A stretch of DNA of 64,000 bases, from positions 16,576,116 through 16,640,115 of the forward strand of contig NC_135997.1 in NCBI RefSeq assembly GCF_048128805.1, in the 5' to 3' direction. This DNA comes from Centroberyx gerrardi (taxonomy: Eukaryota > Chordata > Actinopteri > Beryciformes > Berycidae). Made by a program: the position numbers and the translations under genes. Below are positions 1-12,100 of the stretch, one piece after another; within the stretch, counting starts at the first letter, position 1; every line of letters starts with the position of its first letter. The notes under the pieces are model-generated. The model worked only from the letters and a program-made list of their open reading frames with translations. It made no database searches and was not told where the DNA came from.

Positions 1-78
1 TTTGTGCTCTGTTCTGTCAAAGTGAAAAGGAAATTCCAGAAATGCATGTGAAGGTTTAAAATTAAAAATTAAATGTAT

Positions 79-720
79 TGTGAGGGAAATTCTTCTACTT
101 GTAAGAGAGTTGCTAAGTCTCAGAAGAATATTTCAATGTAGATGTGATGAATCGATTCTTTATTCATGCAGCATGGGAGAAGTACATAACAACAAGGTTG
201 GTAGTTCTCTGAAAGGGATTATCAGAGTTGCAGTTTTTATACAGTGAAACAAGTCTAAGGGCATGCGTAGGTGTTGCAAGATAACCTTTCTCATCAGCAT
301 AGGATCTTTATAATAATGTCTCTTCTTCTGACATTAGAGCTTCCTCTTTCCATTTGGGAGTTAGCACACTATGTAAATCTGAGATAGATTGTTGATTTGC
401 ATCCCAGATGGACAGACACACTGTCCATCCAGACGTCTTCTCTCATTAATTTCCCATGGCTCTAACACACAGATACATTTCACAGCATATAACAAGTTTA
501 GCAATCACACGTCTCTAAACTATTCGTCCTTCATCATGACAATAGGTCATAAGGCACGTTTACTTCAAAATGTTACAATCATAATGAAATGCAGTATTTT
601 TCCCACAGTATCTAATTTGGGATTTGGGAGAAAGGGAGTTCCCGAAATCCCGAAACAACCTGCAAAAACCTTTACCATTCCTCAGATTTCTTATTTCGTG
701 ATTGAATTGAGTACTTTGCA
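79..720 (-). mobile_element. Probable solo LTR of a retrotransposon
   Basis: The segment starts TGTGAGGG and ends TTTGCA, so it has TG...CA ends. It is flanked by the same 5-bp word TGTAT at 74-78 and 721-725, which looks like a target-site duplication. On the minus strand an AATAAA signal (plus-strand TTTATT, 159-164) lies about 80 bp from the end, as expected in an LTR R region. No internal coding region is present, so it would be a solo LTR left by recombination. It lies in a znf821 intron. I did not recognise the family. The call rests on the boundaries only, and a 5-bp match could arise by chance. Confidence 0.45.
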
Positions 721-902
721 TGTATTTCTAGTGTAGAGGTAAATAAATAAATGAAACCATTTTGCAAGACTAGAACGTGTGAAGGGGTCGAGAACTTTTT
801 GAGCACCTCTTTGAGTTTTGCCGTCCACATATACGGTAGCTTCTTCTGTGGGATGTTGTGTTGCCCCTGAAATCCATTTTGATGATGCTTGGTGTTCCTC
901 AG

Positions 903-998
903 GAGAGCGAGGAGGGGGGAGACCAAGGCAACTTTGTTTGTCCTCTCTGCACACTGGATTTCAGCAGCCCGGAGAAGCTCATCTCTCATGTCTACCAG
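903..998 (+). CDS. znf821: znf821 exon with first C2H2 finger
   Basis: The acceptor is TTCCTCAG at 895-902 and the donor is CAG|GTGAGA at 998/999. The exon is 96 bp, phase 0, with 32 codons running from ESEEGG through CPLCTLDFSSPEKLISHVYQ. Spacing is C-x2-C-x12-H; the final His is the first codon of the next exon. Confidence 0.85.
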
Positions 999-3900
999 GT
1001 GAGAACAGCATTGCCTAGCCTGTACTTATCAAGCACAGAACCATGAAAACAAAGCCTCTTTACCTCCGGTCAGTCAGTAAGTGTCTGATAAGCTTGTGGT
1101 GGGTCATCACCTTTAAAGCCCCTAAGTAGCTGTCAGAGTTGGTACACAAATGAATTGCAGATGGGAGAGAGAAGATGATCCAACCAAGTACTTACTTTGT
1201 CATATAACAGCATCTTGAAAATGGGGTTAAATGTTTGGCAGTGTTTTGTAACTAATTAAAATGGTCACTATAAACCTATCTAAGATATGTTTTTTTAAAA
1301 TATCTACTTTTTTTTTTTTACTTGTATGCCATTTTTAGGGTTCTGCACAAAATATTTTCAACCTTGATGTTTTTTATGGAGGACCAAGATTCTTAATAAA
1401 ATGGAATTGCTAATGCTAAATGCTTGCTAATGCTAAATTGCTAATGCTAAACTAATGCTCCCCAATTTTGCTTTTTGCTATTTTATTGTGGCCTTATTAT
1501 TTCAAGCACAGCAGTAAATAATGAAGCAATTGTCTTTTAGTGACTCCATTTTCATTTCAATTAGTCTTTTATTCCTCCATATTTTTCTCAATTTCTCATA
1601 AAATGCTAACAAACATTGCATGCTTGAGGCATAAAAGTTTGCAACATGATACAGGATGTCACACAGGATGTGATTTAAATTTTTGAATAATTAAATGTTA
1701 TATTGAATCAGCAATTTTACTAATAATAAAAAACAAATTTTTCAATATTTCAGTGTATTCCAAATCAGTCTGAAGTTATAATTTATTATTGACAATACTA
1801 TAGTCACAATTTAAAATACATTGTATTAGTGCATTAATAGTACACAGCTATATTTCCACTGTCATTCTGTTCTCCTTTTCATTTTCACTTCGGTGACCCA
1901 TTGTAAGATTAGTAAGGTACACCAGTGGAGAAAAATTGGTAAGAAAAGCAATCCACTCTCTCCCTAAATCTCTGCTACTGGTGGCACCAGAATGGTTGCA
2001 TTTTATTGTGGATCCCAATTTCTCCCAGCTCTGTGATTACTCTCAGGCTTTAAGAACCATCTATCACAAAATAGAAGATGGCGATGATCTTGTAACGTTG
2101 GTGGTGTACTCTGAACATTTTTTTTCCCTGTTTCTTCCTCTCACCCTGTGTTGCTGCCTTGAACAGCACACGTCTATGATGAGCAACACCAAGAGCTATG
2201 TGTGCCCAGTGTGTGGGCGAGCCCTGAGTTCGCCTGGCTCCCTTGGACGGCATCTTCTCATCCACTCTGAGGACCGCCTCTCCAACTGCGCTGTCTGTGG
2301 CGCACACTTCACAGACACCAACAACTTTAACAGGTTCGCGCCTCATTTCCACTGCCGCTTTAGTCTAAGGTCATTAATGCATGCTGCTTCCTTTTTTTAA
2401 TACATAAAAGGGATGTATCGCTGTTTCCTCACCAGACACATGTCACATTGTGGCTCTTAAATTTCTGCACTTCACTTCACTGCACTTCAAGTTAAAAACT
2501 TAAGTCAACTACTTGCATCCAGTTTTTGGGTAGATGAAAGACAAATACAAAACATTTTCCCCATAATGTGACAACTGTGATGGGAAGAAAAACTACAGAC
2601 TAAAATGTAAAATGCTGAGGTATCTCTTGAGCTCTATCTGCACTGGTGCAGATATAGGCGGTATAATGGCACTAAGATAGCCAGCTTTTGCTTGCATCTA
2701 CGGTTTCCCAAATTAAGTTAGAGATTCCAAGGTTTCCTATGCTGTCAAATATGTCTTGCAAACTAACAGGACAAAAGGAAAATCTGGGTAGACTTGGAGA
2801 ACTGTTGTCATGACACCAACATATACTGGCTATAATGGCCTATATCAACGCAAAAAAAACCCAGAAATTTCAGAACATATACATAGGTGTGATTATTCAG
2901 GATGTTTTCCAGGATTTCATTATTTCTGACATGTAATTCCCTTTAATTTCCAATGCAAGATCACAGTTTCCCTGTCTTCCTGCGTTTTGTGTTCCTCATC
3001 ACATTCCTGATTTGTTAATAAAACTTCAATAAAAGCATAAACAGCAGGTCACCATCCTTCTGGTTTAGACAATACTTCATAAATAGACAAATCTCTAAGC
3101 AGCCAGGAGTTAAAAATAGATATGCCACCTTATCCTTTAAAAACCATTGAGGTTATATGACTCCCAGTGAATAAAAATTGATATACAATGACATGCATTC
3201 CATAAATATACTTAAAATAGTACAATAAGATAGGATGGAAGGATGGAAAGAAAGAACACCAGAATGACAGATTTAATGAAAACAAACATGGTGCTTTAAA
3301 CATACTACCATTATGTTTCAAATTTAAAGATGGCTAGCAAGGTTGGAACAGATGGTGAAAGGCAAGATAAAGCAAGAAGCCAGATGGATATGTTTTTGAA
3401 AGAAAAGAAAAGCAGAGCCAGGTGCTAATATAGTTTCAGAATCAGGTGCTAGTGTAAGTTCAGCAAAACAGCCAAAGACATTGAAATTGAATGTCATTAT
3501 TATTGAATGTAACTTTTAAATAATATTTTCAAATTTGGTTTTCCCAATTCAAATTCAGTTTTCTTAATTCAGATTCAGTTTACTAAGGCAAGGGACTTTT
3601 TGTCTTCCAGAGATATTATAAGGTGGAGAGGAGATCCACCATTCCATATACTTTCACTGCTGGATTATGAACGCACCCTGGCATAGCAAGGTGTATTATC
3701 AATCTTATTCTCCCCACTTGGTGAAAGAGTTGCAAAACTTGTCATTTGCTTTAGGTTAGTGAACATCATGTCAACTTTATAAATTAAGCAAAATTGACTT
3801 TTGTATAGAAATGTGTTGTATCCCTTACAGAAGTGATTATGAATGCAACATATTTCAGCAACATTCTACACTACCATGCTAATTATCCAAATATGATGAT

Positions 3901-5511
3901 GCTGCAAACAACTATAGGCCTGCCAGGCTGCAATACACTGCTTTTAAACAATACTAGCTGTCTTCCAGATAGCAAACTGATGTATTGTAGCCTGCTATGC
4001 AGCCCAGTACTGGTAGCTGACATGAATTGTAACTCTCACCGAGTAGGGAGAATAAGACTTGATCATTGGCTGAGGAGATGAGCAAGGCACAGTGCCATAT
4101 GGCTTGTGGTTGGCTAAGTGAAGAGTGTTATCCCACTGCAGGAGGTGACAGCCTGTCAGTCAACACTCAGGGAATAAAAGTCTTTTGTGTCCAGATGTGT
4201 CTCAGAAAGCTGAATCAGACAACTGAAAACTGATTTTTGAATTGGGAAAACCCGAAATTATAGCTAAAAATTAAATTCAATAATGACGTTGAATTTCAAA
4301 CCACTGCATTAAATTTCAAATTGCGCCTTACATGTTACATTTTTGAATTTGCTCAACCAGAGTTCTATCAGTGAAGGAGAATGAGCAGTCCACACGATAA
4401 GCACACAGTCAGGTTTACAAAGGAGCAAAGGTTGTATCAGGGGTCTTAGCTGCGACACTAACCTCAGGCGGGCCACGTCTGCTTCTAAGAAACCCCCAAG
4501 ACCTAAATGAGGGGATCTGATACTTTTAACAAGCCAGTTAATCCTGTATCTTATCTATCATATCTCTCTGTCGCTTTACACAGGGAGAAGCTTAAAGAGG
4601 CTCTCGACACAAGTATGGAGGTTGAGGATGGAAGGGACTCGTGTTCCATGTCCCTTTCCAGCAGCCCCATGTCCAATCCTGGCCCTGGCCCTCGCTCCTG
4701 CCAAGGACCAGGCCCCAGCCCGTGTCAAGGCCCTCGCCCGTGCCAAGGACCAGGCCCCATCTCTAGCCAGTGTCACGGTCCCAGACCGTGTCACGGCCAA
4801 GGCCCGGGATCCGGACCGTGCTCAGGCCCAGGACCGTGTTCAGGCTCTGACCAAGGACCCTCGTTCCCCTCGCTGCCAGACAGTCTCCTCTCTGGCGGCC
4901 CGTCACTCGCGTCTATCCCTGATGCTCTCAATTCCTCCTCCGCAGGCCTGCCTCCTATCCCAGACATCCTCAGCCCCATGCCGGTGTATCCTGCTGGGGT
5001 GCTGCTGGTATGTAACAGCTGTGTGGCCTACCAGCAACTAGTGGACGCCCAGTCGCCCATGCGAAAATGGGCTCTGCGTAGGAAGAACGAGCCCCTGGAG
5101 GCTCGCATGCAGCGTCTGGAGCGCGAGCGCACGGCAAAGAAGACCAAGCGGGCGTGCGAGACGGAAGAGGAGCGGGGAATGAGGAGGCTGCGGGACCGCG
5201 AGGCCAAGCGCATGCAAAGGATGCAAGAGACGGAGGAGCAGCGGGCGCGCAGGCTGCAGAGAGACAGGGAGGCCATGCGTCTGAAGAGGGCCAACGAGAC
5301 GCCCGAGAAGAGGCAGGCCAGGCTGATCCGCGAGAGGGAGGCCAAGAGGATCAAGCGGCGGCTGGAGAAGATTGACCCTTCTCTGAGGACACAGATAGAG
5401 CACGACCCGGCCGCTATGGCCGCCCTCACCGCAGACATGAGTCTCTTTCAGTTCCCCTGCCCCATGCCTGTCCCTTCCATTGATAACGGTCTATTCATGA
5501 AGCTGCCGTAA
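903..5511 (+). CDS. znf821: Zinc finger protein 821 (3' part, three exons)
   Basis: Three exons join in frame: 903-998, 2167-2333 and 4584-5511. Exon one encodes the first C2H2 finger (CPLC...HVYQ, with its last His in the next exon). Exon two encodes the second finger (CPVCGRALSS...HLLIH) and a degenerate third (CAVC without the His pair). Exon three encodes a Gly/Pro/Cys-rich insert and then the STPR domain, arginine-rich repeats of about 23 residues seen in human ZNF821 and silkworm FMBP-1. As I recall the human protein, the fingers and STPR block are nearly identical. The N-terminal acidic part and the start codon lie left of the window. It is probably a nuclear DNA-binding protein; targets are unknown. 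It is convergent with atxn1l, as in human 16q22. Confidence 0.9.
999..2166 (+). other. znf821 intron
   Basis: AT-rich intron with no coding signal. It holds a short tandem repeat of TTGCTAATGCTAAA-like units at about 1407-1459 (three good copies and one partial). Nothing else is recognised. Confidence 0.6.
1407..1459. repeat. Short tandem repeat (GCTAATGCTAAA units)
   Basis: Three near-perfect copies and one partial copy of a 14-16 bp unit based on TTGCTAATGCTAAA. It is intronic and probably arose by replication slippage. Confidence 0.7.
2167..2333 (+). CDS. znf821: znf821 exon with second and degenerate third fingers
   Basis: The acceptor is CTTGAACAG just before 2167. The exon has 55 codons plus two bases and ends AAC AG|GTTCGC, a GT donor with a weak +3 to +6 match. 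It encodes YVCPVCGRALSSPGSLGRH (C-x2-C-x12-H-x3-H) and then SNCAVCGAHFTDTNNFN, which has the Cys pair but no His pair before the exon ends. Confidence 0.88.
3479..4306. mobile_element. Fold-back element with long inverted arms in znf821 intron
   Basis: Bases about 3479-3565 and the reverse complement of about 4222-4306 align over some 80 bp with small gaps; both arms share GTCATTATT and TTTTCCCAATTCAAA. The arms match again further in: CTTATTCTCCCCACTTGGTG at 3704-3723 against the reverse complement of 4037-4056. The unmatched centre (about 3745-4027) has no transposase. This is the structure of a non-autonomous fold-back DNA transposon or long-TIR MITE. I could not find a convincing target duplication, so the outer limits are approximate. 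Confidence 0.6.
4584..5511 (+). CDS. znf821: znf821 last coding exon: GP-rich insert and STPR domain
   Basis: The acceptor is TTTACACAG at 4575-4583; the split codon AG|G gives Arg followed by EKLKEAL. The coding part ends at TAA 5509-5511. Bases about 4676-4855 encode an unusual Gly/Pro/Cys/Gln repeat. A conserved VYPAGVLLVCNSCVAYQ block follows. The STPR domain then runs from RKWALRRKNEP (about 5062) to KRRLEK (about 5370), four basic units of about 23 residues with recurring RERE and RDREA cores. The tail AAMAALTADMSLFQFP matches the end of the human protein. The 3' end is supplied by AATAAA at 6714 or 8457. Confidence 0.92.
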
Positions 5512-6713
5512 TAGGAGCAGACCATTAGGGGCAACCTACCTGACTTCTGGCAGCGTCAATAACCTCTGCACTCCGCCATCAGGTTGCCATGGTCACAGTG
5601 AACCATTCCCAGCTGGTTTAACTCCCAGCTTTTTCTGTGTCTAACAACTCCACACACAAACTGCTTTGTTAAGTACAACAACAACAAAAAAAACTACTTT
5701 AATTTATTACAGTCTAGAAGACCTTCAGAACAGGGTTCAGAATGTTTCATATTGTATGGATGATGATATAAAAGCATGTTGTAAAGAGATTTATCTGTTC
5801 GTCAGTGGGCTAGCAGATTTAACACAGCTCATTACGGTAGGAGCAGTTACACACTTCCTTCGAGGAGGATATCTTTTGCACATGGGCCTTCAGTGATGGG
5901 AGCGGGGACTTTGTAGCCACAGCCCCCTCCTCTCTGGCCCACTCCGCCAGCCCAGTGATTCGGGTTTACCGGTAGCTACACCTCTCTTCAAGCTGCCAAC
6001 ATGGGTCCCTGGGAAGTTCATAGTCACTCCAACAACTACCTCACTTGGGGCCGTGGTCGCGCCCTCTGTCCTGTGGCTTACTGCGTTCCAACTGCAAGCT
6101 TCCAAAGCTCTGTATGTACTGTACACCACTACAGAAGATGCGGGTTGTTTTCCATGATTTGTGTTTGCATTGATCACTCAGGCACTTCAATACGACAAAA
6201 ACATTCACAGGAGCATCTGATGTACAAACACCGATATCACAGGTATCTGCCAGGTTTGATTCAAACATTTTCCTTATCAGTTACATTCTGAATTTTTTGT
6301 CCTATTGAACAAGCCCTGTGTTGAGCGACATTCCCCCTCATCTCGTTATTTGTACAACTTCATGCATATTGCCTCTTACATTCTTTTTGCCAATATTTGA
6401 ACCTCTGATTTCCTTTTCTCTCATTGTTACACTCCATAAGCTTTGCCAATGTCATTTTGTTGTACGTGTTTTCTGTTGCAGAGCATTTCTTTGGCTCATG
6501 AAAACCCAGTCTGTGCTGCTGTTACTGTACTGTACAATACATTAGTTACCTCTTATATTTTTTGGGCTCATCACATTGAGGAATATTGTATTAGAAAATG
6601 TTCCATTAAGTGGTCGCAATCAAACAGTTCCGACTGTTATTTGATCTAGACGCCAGAATTTGTCATATTACTTGAATTCTGCCCACAAAGAAGCATATGT
6701 GTTCCTCTTTTTA

Positions 6714-6719
6714 AATAAA
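6714..6719 (+). terminator. Candidate poly(A) signal of znf821
   Basis: AATAAA on the plus strand 1.2 kb after the znf821 stop codon. It is the nearer of the two candidate signals. Confidence 0.4.
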
Positions 6720-8456
6720 TTGGAAGATCTTAAAACTGTATTATTATAACGCAGAGGATCGTACACAGGTAATGCATCCCCTTGTTCATGCAATCTGTGT
6801 AGCATTCAAATGCTTTTTAATCAGTTCCACTGAGACTGCAGTACCTCCAAAATTTAAACTGTACCACTTAAATTATGCATAGTCTTTAGGATTCAGTGGT
6901 GTATTATCTCACTCAGCAGAATTGGGGAAATATGTTAAATGATTTATGACAGGGAAAACTAGTTTTAGATGCACGTCCCTGCTTTACAATCTTTTTTTTT
7001 TTCCCCTGATCCCTGGTGCTGCTGAGCACGATCATGACACCATCAGCCCCTGCTGGGAGAGACATTTTCTTAATCTATATTCATTGACCTCATTCCAACA
7101 CATATTTATGCAATATGATGTGAATATATTTTTCTTGTGAAAATGTTTTGATTATTTGGTTAAATGGTATAACATTGTTTAAATTAGAGGCCATGTTCAG
7201 AATTGGCTTTGTTTTTTTCCTTGTGTAATTTCCTGCCTGTAAGGTTACCTCCAATATTTCATAACTTCACTTCTCCAGATGCAAATATTTACAGTGTCAA
7301 ATGACCAGTTTCTGAAATATTCCTCCACGAATATTGTAGACAGGAACTAAGACTGGTTCTGTTTGAGTCACTCCTAGACAGAAGCCAATTTACCTGGCTA
7401 TTTGCTATAGCAAATTTAACAAAAGACACTATGTAGGATCTTTTTTTTGTCCTCAAAGGCTTGTCTAGGAGTGCTTCAAACCTCTATGCAACAGGGGTAG
7501 ATTTATTCCAAGGGAAATTAAGACACTTTTCACTGAAACTATGCAGAATGCGATTTTAATTTAAATGGACTTCAATGTATAGAGTTTAGCTTCTCAGGCA
7601 ATTTAACTCAGTGAGAGGGCTCAGACCCTAGATACAGCACCCTGGTCCATAAAAATCATTTATAGATCTCTTATCATATGATATTGTAGTAAGTAACAAG
7701 GTTTTAGGGAGTTATGTGGGTGTTCTAGAGACACTTTTGTCTTCAAAGATGCTATGTTTCGTGGATCTCTACCTAGTTCAGCACATGAAAGCAACAGGGT
7801 CTCACTGCTATCCTACTCATGACACGCCAAGGGCAGATCAGTGGTCAAGACAAAGGCGTCAGGTATTATTTATTTCTATCTTGGGTTCATCAACTACTTC
7901 TCTCAGACTATGAATACTGGGTATTCTCAGATGTTGCTTTTTGATTCGGTGCTGAAATTGCTGTGATCACCCTTGTCCTACAGTGGAATAATGCTACAGA
8001 AAGGTCTATGTTCTGACAAACTATTGCAAAGGAAGTACTATTAACTCTGAAGTTCTGTTAGTCTTTATGAGCAGTACTTTCAGTATGAATTAGATAAGCA
8101 CTGCATGTCGTGAAACTGCATTTGTCCTAGAATGGTTCAATATGAGCTTGTGTTCTACTGTTAGTTTATGCCTGCCTGTTTTTACTCAGTTTAATCAAAA
8201 GAAAATAATCTTTTCATACGTTGTTTAAACTTTGGCCTTCTATTACGCCTATCAGGATTTTCTCTCAATGTCCATGTTTACAAAAGAAATCTTTCTGAAA
8301 AAAGGCCAAAATGAATGAGGTAAACTGATAATGAGAACATTTATGCTAGCTCTGTTATCGATGCATTCTGACTGGATGGCACTTTGGGGGCGGCCATCCT
8401 CTGTTACTGGATTAACAGATGTACAGATCATGATGAAACCTGGAATAGAATGTGGA

Positions 8457-8462
8457 AATAAA
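8457..8462 (+). terminator. Second candidate poly(A) signal of znf821
   Basis: AATAAA on the plus strand, 2.95 kb after the znf821 stop and about 700 bp before the proposed end of the convergent atxn1l transcript. Confidence 0.3.
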
Positions 8463-9164
8463 CATTGACTTTACTATAGTGCGAGTATCCATTTTCTCTT
8501 CCCCTTCTCCCTCAAGCATCAGTCAACAAATAGACTACTCTGTCTTTTTTTTAATGGACACTGTAAGCTGCAAAGGGATCTCTATCCTTAGCAGACAGTG
8601 TCACACACATCTGTAATACCCAAACAGTGTCTGGTCCTATCCAAAACTAACATGATAATAACAGGAGACTAGGCAGACACATCACATGAAGTGGTAGAAG
8701 TAAAGCACAGAAGACTCGCATGTGCCAGAGACGATTAATTTGTCAGAGGCTGAATGTGAAGCACCTCACTGCAGATATACTCTATATATATCCACTGTGG
8801 ATGTGTATTCATCTGTTATAGTCACGATTCCTCTTGTGTAAAAGATAATACCTCAGCCTCAAACTGGGTGGACTATGCATACTGTCTTTTACATCTATGC
8901 CTTCAGGGAGAAGGGGCTATTGTAAAACCCCCTCGAAACTAAACTTTCCTCTAAATGCACTTAAGAAACACACAGCACATGAGTAGGATAATAGTTTATA
9001 TTTATATATATATATTATATTGTGTTTACTTAACAAACATGATAAATGCAATGTCTCCAAGTTAGCTGTAACAATAAAAATACAATATCTTTGTGTCCTT
9101 AAGTACATAGAATTAAAACAGCAAAACAAAAAACAAAACCGCCCTAAGTAGTTCACGGAGAGGT

Positions 9165-12100
9165 ACAAATATACAGTACAAATCTATTTTATTCAAAAAA
9201 GGGTACAAATAAAAATGCAACAAAATAGAGATATTAATGCTTTGTTAAGTTCAGGTAGGTGTAGGGTATTCTAAGGGAGCACTTTGGGTAGACAACTCTA
9301 AGGCTTCTGATAAAGAATCAATACATAATGGTACGGCCATACAATATTAAAACTCACTATACAAAGTTCATACAACCTGGATTATACTTGAGGATTGAAT
9401 GTTACATATACATCATTGCATATATTTTGCAGATTTAGGCATAAAAAAAGATGCTGTTTGTTTTTTGTGATTTTTTTTCTTAACTAGTTACACGTCACAT
9501 AAAAAGCAGTGTCACCTAGTGCCAAAAAGTACAATGTCAAATCTGAAAATACACAATGACTTCTTTAAAACTTTAAACCGTTCTCATTCTCCTGATTTAA
9601 TTCGGCATCAGCAATACCAAAACCGTCCTGAATTCACCTTTGCAATTCAATATTGGACCAAACAACAGGGAGTAGTTTACACAGGGAATATAAAGCCCAT
9701 TTCCAGAGTCACAAAACAAATGAACAAATCATTACATTACCACCAATAAAAAGCTATCTCTGATTCGAGTAGCCTACCTCTTTCTCCCTATGCCTAAATA
9801 GAACCGCGTCTGTTGTACAAGACGCCAAACAACCCCTCACTTCTAGGGAGGAAAAAGTACTCATTCTGTCCATTGACAAATAAAAAAAAATAAAAATAAA
9901 GGGGGGGTTAGGGATTGCCCTCCATTGCAAACGCTCTTGACATCCTCTTGTTAAAAGTGCAGAAAAGAGCTTGCATTCACTTTACTTTCAGACTAGAGAA
10001 AAACGGAAATTACATGTTAAGCATAGGCCTAAAGAGTGTATTCAAAATTTTAACTGAATAGATCATGCAGAGAAAACAAAAACAAAAACAAAAAACAACC
10101 GTTTTGTGATTACATGGTTGAACTGTCTGGGGCCCAGAGACTGTAACCCTTTCAGACAGAGAAACACTACATCTACTGATGAATTTCTGCTTACAAGCTT
10201 TAACAAGTGTAAAGTGTCAAGGGAGGGCATTTCTGATTTGTTCCTGTACAGACTGAAAAAGCAACCCCAAGTCTATTAGAAGCATTATTCCATCAACACA
10301 TTGTACAAAGCAGATCTTAAGGCATTATCGACAAGCATCGTAATAGCTAACTATACAAAAAATACTAAATCTATCTACAGAAACAAACACAATTTGTGAT
10401 TTTTCCATGATTTTGTGTGCTTTACATTTTGAAACTCTTCAATTTACCAACAATTAATTTTAAAACACTGTAAAGGAGGGCATTTAGTGCAATTACTTAC
10501 AACAAAAGACTATCAGTGATGTGAATAAAGCGAGTTCACTGGACATCTTGGTAGAAGTAGAGCTTTCCTGCTAAAGACAGCATACCTTGCTCAAAGCAGA
10601 GGGCAAAAAAGGCTCATTGTAGCACAGGATGGTCTTGCTGTGAGAATTAACAGGAGGTAAAGTCACAGGTGGCACTGCTTGCACCATTTAAATCCTATCA
10701 AAGGCGTCTCAACCTAAAATACAGTGTTGGAGTGGCTTGGCAATTGTGCCAATATCGACGCTGAACACACATGAAAATCTGAGTGACACTAATCTCATGT
10801 GATTTGGCTCCAACTATGTGGCAACATCAGATGTAGATAAGAGTGTACTGATCTGTGACTGAACAGTACGCTATATTTAGAAAGTTGGTGACAAATGAGG
10901 GACTGCTGGGCAAAAAATAGAAACAAAGTAGCAAAAACAAAACACTGGTTCATATTCCTATGAGAAGGTAATTTAAAGCAAAAGTACTAACCAGAAATCA
11001 GTGTACAATGACTGCATCAGCCAACTTGCATACGATACAAACCTGCCCTACCGTTTCGTAGGTATACTAGAATACTTCAGAGTTTACTGCATAGTACATG
11101 CCAAGACTACATGAAATGGTTTCAGGTATTTTGTGTAACTATATTGCTTACAGCATGGGAAAAAAAAAAAAAAAAAACCTCAAAATGTGGTCATTACTGA
11201 TAAACAAAATGTGCTGAGCTGTTTATGGCAAGGTGTACTCATCGCTGTAGGAGTTTCTGAATGGCCTTCGACTAGGAAAACCATTTCAAAGCATTTTAAA
11301 GTTGCTCATGACGACAGTACCAGAGGATGTGAGTCTGCTCGGCCCAGCTCAGGTTTATCCTTTCAGACGTTTCTCTGACTGACAAGAGGGTCAGGTTGTA
11401 CGCTCGGTGAACCGCGAGGCCTTAGGGGCTCCGCTCTGCAGAAATGTTTTACAGGCAGCCAGGGTTGGAGTTGGAGGAAGGGACGGGCGTGTGTGAACTA
11501 CATTTGACGCTGTTGTTTATGTAGAGCGTCGGACGTGGGACCCCGGCCCGTCAGAAGACCGCGGACGTCACCACGTCGTTTCTTACATACACAACAACGT
11601 CTGGGCTGGCGGACAAGCTAGCTCAGAAGTCTACAAGTACAGACACATTACTCAGACACAGAATCGACAAACGTGTAAATAACAAATCCTAGGATTCGCG
11701 TCTGAGCACATCCAATGACACAAGTGATATTAAAACAAATGCATGTCACAGACGATTCAGAGGTGATCGAATACTTAGCCAGAGGTAAGGTTAAAAGGTC
11801 TATGACAGTAATATATTCTTTTAAAAAATTACAGGAGGAAAAGAAAACTGGAACTGTGTGATTTACACTTTTTGATGGGAATGTCTATGTGTGGAATGCC
11901 ATCTCATTATAAACATCTGAATGATTTTGCGTCTGGTCTAATTGCACTTAAATCTTAATTTCACCCTTTTGGATTTTCTCAGTGACGATGCTAAAATCTG
12001 TCAGGAGGAAACTGCAGCATTCATCTTGGCTAATTTGTAAACAGAGTTAAATATGCAAGTCAGTTTTTCTCTCACCAAAAAACACCAAGAATACTTCAAA

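Larger units (their letters stand above)
5512..8480 (+). other. znf821: znf821 3' UTR and flank with candidate poly(A) signals
   Basis: No convincing ORF follows the znf821 stop. AATAAA occurs at 6714-6719 and at 8457-8462. Either could end the transcript, giving a 3' UTR of about 1.2 or 2.95 kb. No other gene is seen here. Confidence 0.5.

Noticed and set aside
389..736. 115-codon plus-strand frame near the left edge
   Set aside because: It lies inside the proposed solo LTR and a znf821 intron, and shows no family resemblance.
4622..5041. Alternative-frame ORF overlapping znf821 last exon
   Set aside because: It is a shadow of the GC-rich, repeat-rich coding exon; the STPR frame is clearly the real one.
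10372..10379. Pumilio-type motif in the atxn1l 3' UTR
   Set aside because: PUM1 is known to control ATXN1, but a single 8-mer in nearly 5 kb is expected by chance, so it is noted only in the UTR entry.
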